From CG-Epi1 sp964634895 (GTDB lineage: Archaea > Thermoplasmatota > Poseidoniia > MGIII > CG-Epi1), in the NCBI GenBank assembly GCA_964634895.1, contig CAZWJS010000052.1:1-5543 (forward strand): DNA of 5,543 nt, written 5' to 3'. A model generated the notes under the pieces. That model did not search any database, was not told the origin of the DNA, and saw nothing but the letters and a program-made list of their open reading frames with translations. A program made the position numbers and the translations under genes. Position 1 is the stretch's first letter; every line of letters starts with the position of its first letter. Positions 5,483 to 5,543 of this stretch are shown one piece after another.

Positions 5483-5543
5483 TTGTCTAGTCCGATGATG
5501 CGTCAGTACCACGCCATAAAACGTGAAAATCCAGATTCAATTC
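5483..5543 (+). CDS. mutS: DNA mismatch repair protein MutS, N-terminal fragment (cut by window edge)
   Basis: The last 61 bases open a plus-strand frame reading (L)SSPMMRQYHAIKRENPDSI. This aligns with the opening of domain I of MutS, where E. coli has T-P-M-M-Q-Q-Y-L-R-L-K-A-Q-H-P-E-I-L; the P-M-M-x-Q-Y core, the K at equal spacing and the following P are all kept. MutS recognises base mismatches and small loops and starts repair; the segment shown precedes the mismatch-contacting F-x-E motif, which would lie just past the edge. An in-frame TAA at 5477-5479 limits the start to TTG 5483, ATG 5495 or ATG 5498. TTG is preferred because the conserved S/T-P before M-M would otherwise be lost and because family members extend upstream of it, but the choice is open. 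Only 20 codons are visible, so MutS1 versus a paralogue cannot be settled. Divergent from the yyaL-like gene. Confidence 0.75.
   Translation, partial: MSSPMMRQYHAIKRENPDSI

Noticed and set aside
5406..5501. Inverted GCATCAT / ATGATGC pair (5406-5412 and 5495-5501)
   Set aside because: A 7-bp inverted match over about 90 bases is expected by chance fairly often, and one copy is constrained by the mutS-like Met-Met codons.
5490..5510. C-box-like GATGATG suggesting a C/D box sRNA
   Set aside because: The motif does not fully match the C box, no properly spaced D/C'/D' set is found, and the region is explained by the mutS-like coding frame.

Overview
The window looks like a piece of an AT-rich archaeal chromosome, most likely a marine euryarchaeon (Marine Group II/III, Thermoplasmatota). 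That placement is an inference. It rests on four things: TatA and TatC are present with no TatB; Shine-Dalgarno motifs are nearly absent; TATA-like boxes sit 25-29 nt upstream of several start codons, as expected for leaderless archaeal mRNAs; and a membrane protein here carries a 'DPNTGVITG'-type Ig-like motif, which from memory is common in surface proteins of that group. The window is gene-dense and ordinary codon structure runs throughout. I see no tRNA, rRNA, CRISPR array, insertion sequence or phage gene.

Left block, minus strand (1-1548): a short tatA (1381-1548) overlaps by 14 nt an unfamiliar 390-residue protein (222-1394). That protein has two N-terminal membrane helices, an Ig-like/He_PIG-like strand region, a long charged coiled coil, a Glu/Pro/Val tandem-repeat linker and a C-terminal SAP-like helix-extension-helix domain. 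After 34 nt comes the start of a secreted protein (signal peptide) cut by the window edge.

Middle block, plus strand (1621-3360): tatC is divergent from tatA across a 72-nt control region, and is followed with no gap by a luciferase-like flavin oxidoreductase of the Atu2307/2I7G type. TatA and TatC together form the twin-arginine translocase that exports folded proteins. This TatC is recognisable, but it differs at several residues considered important in E. coli TatC.

Right block: a full-length thioredoxin-fold/six-hairpin YyaL (DUF255, SPATA20-like) gene runs on the minus strand (3362-5395). It is convergent with the flavin enzyme, with one base between stop codons. After an 87-nt divergent spacer the window ends with the first 20 codons of a mutS-like gene on the plus strand.

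The least ordinary element is the tatA-linked membrane/coiled-coil/SAP protein. Its predicted topology puts a possible DNA-binding domain on the cytoplasmic side of the membrane, encoded in the same transcript as a protein-export component.
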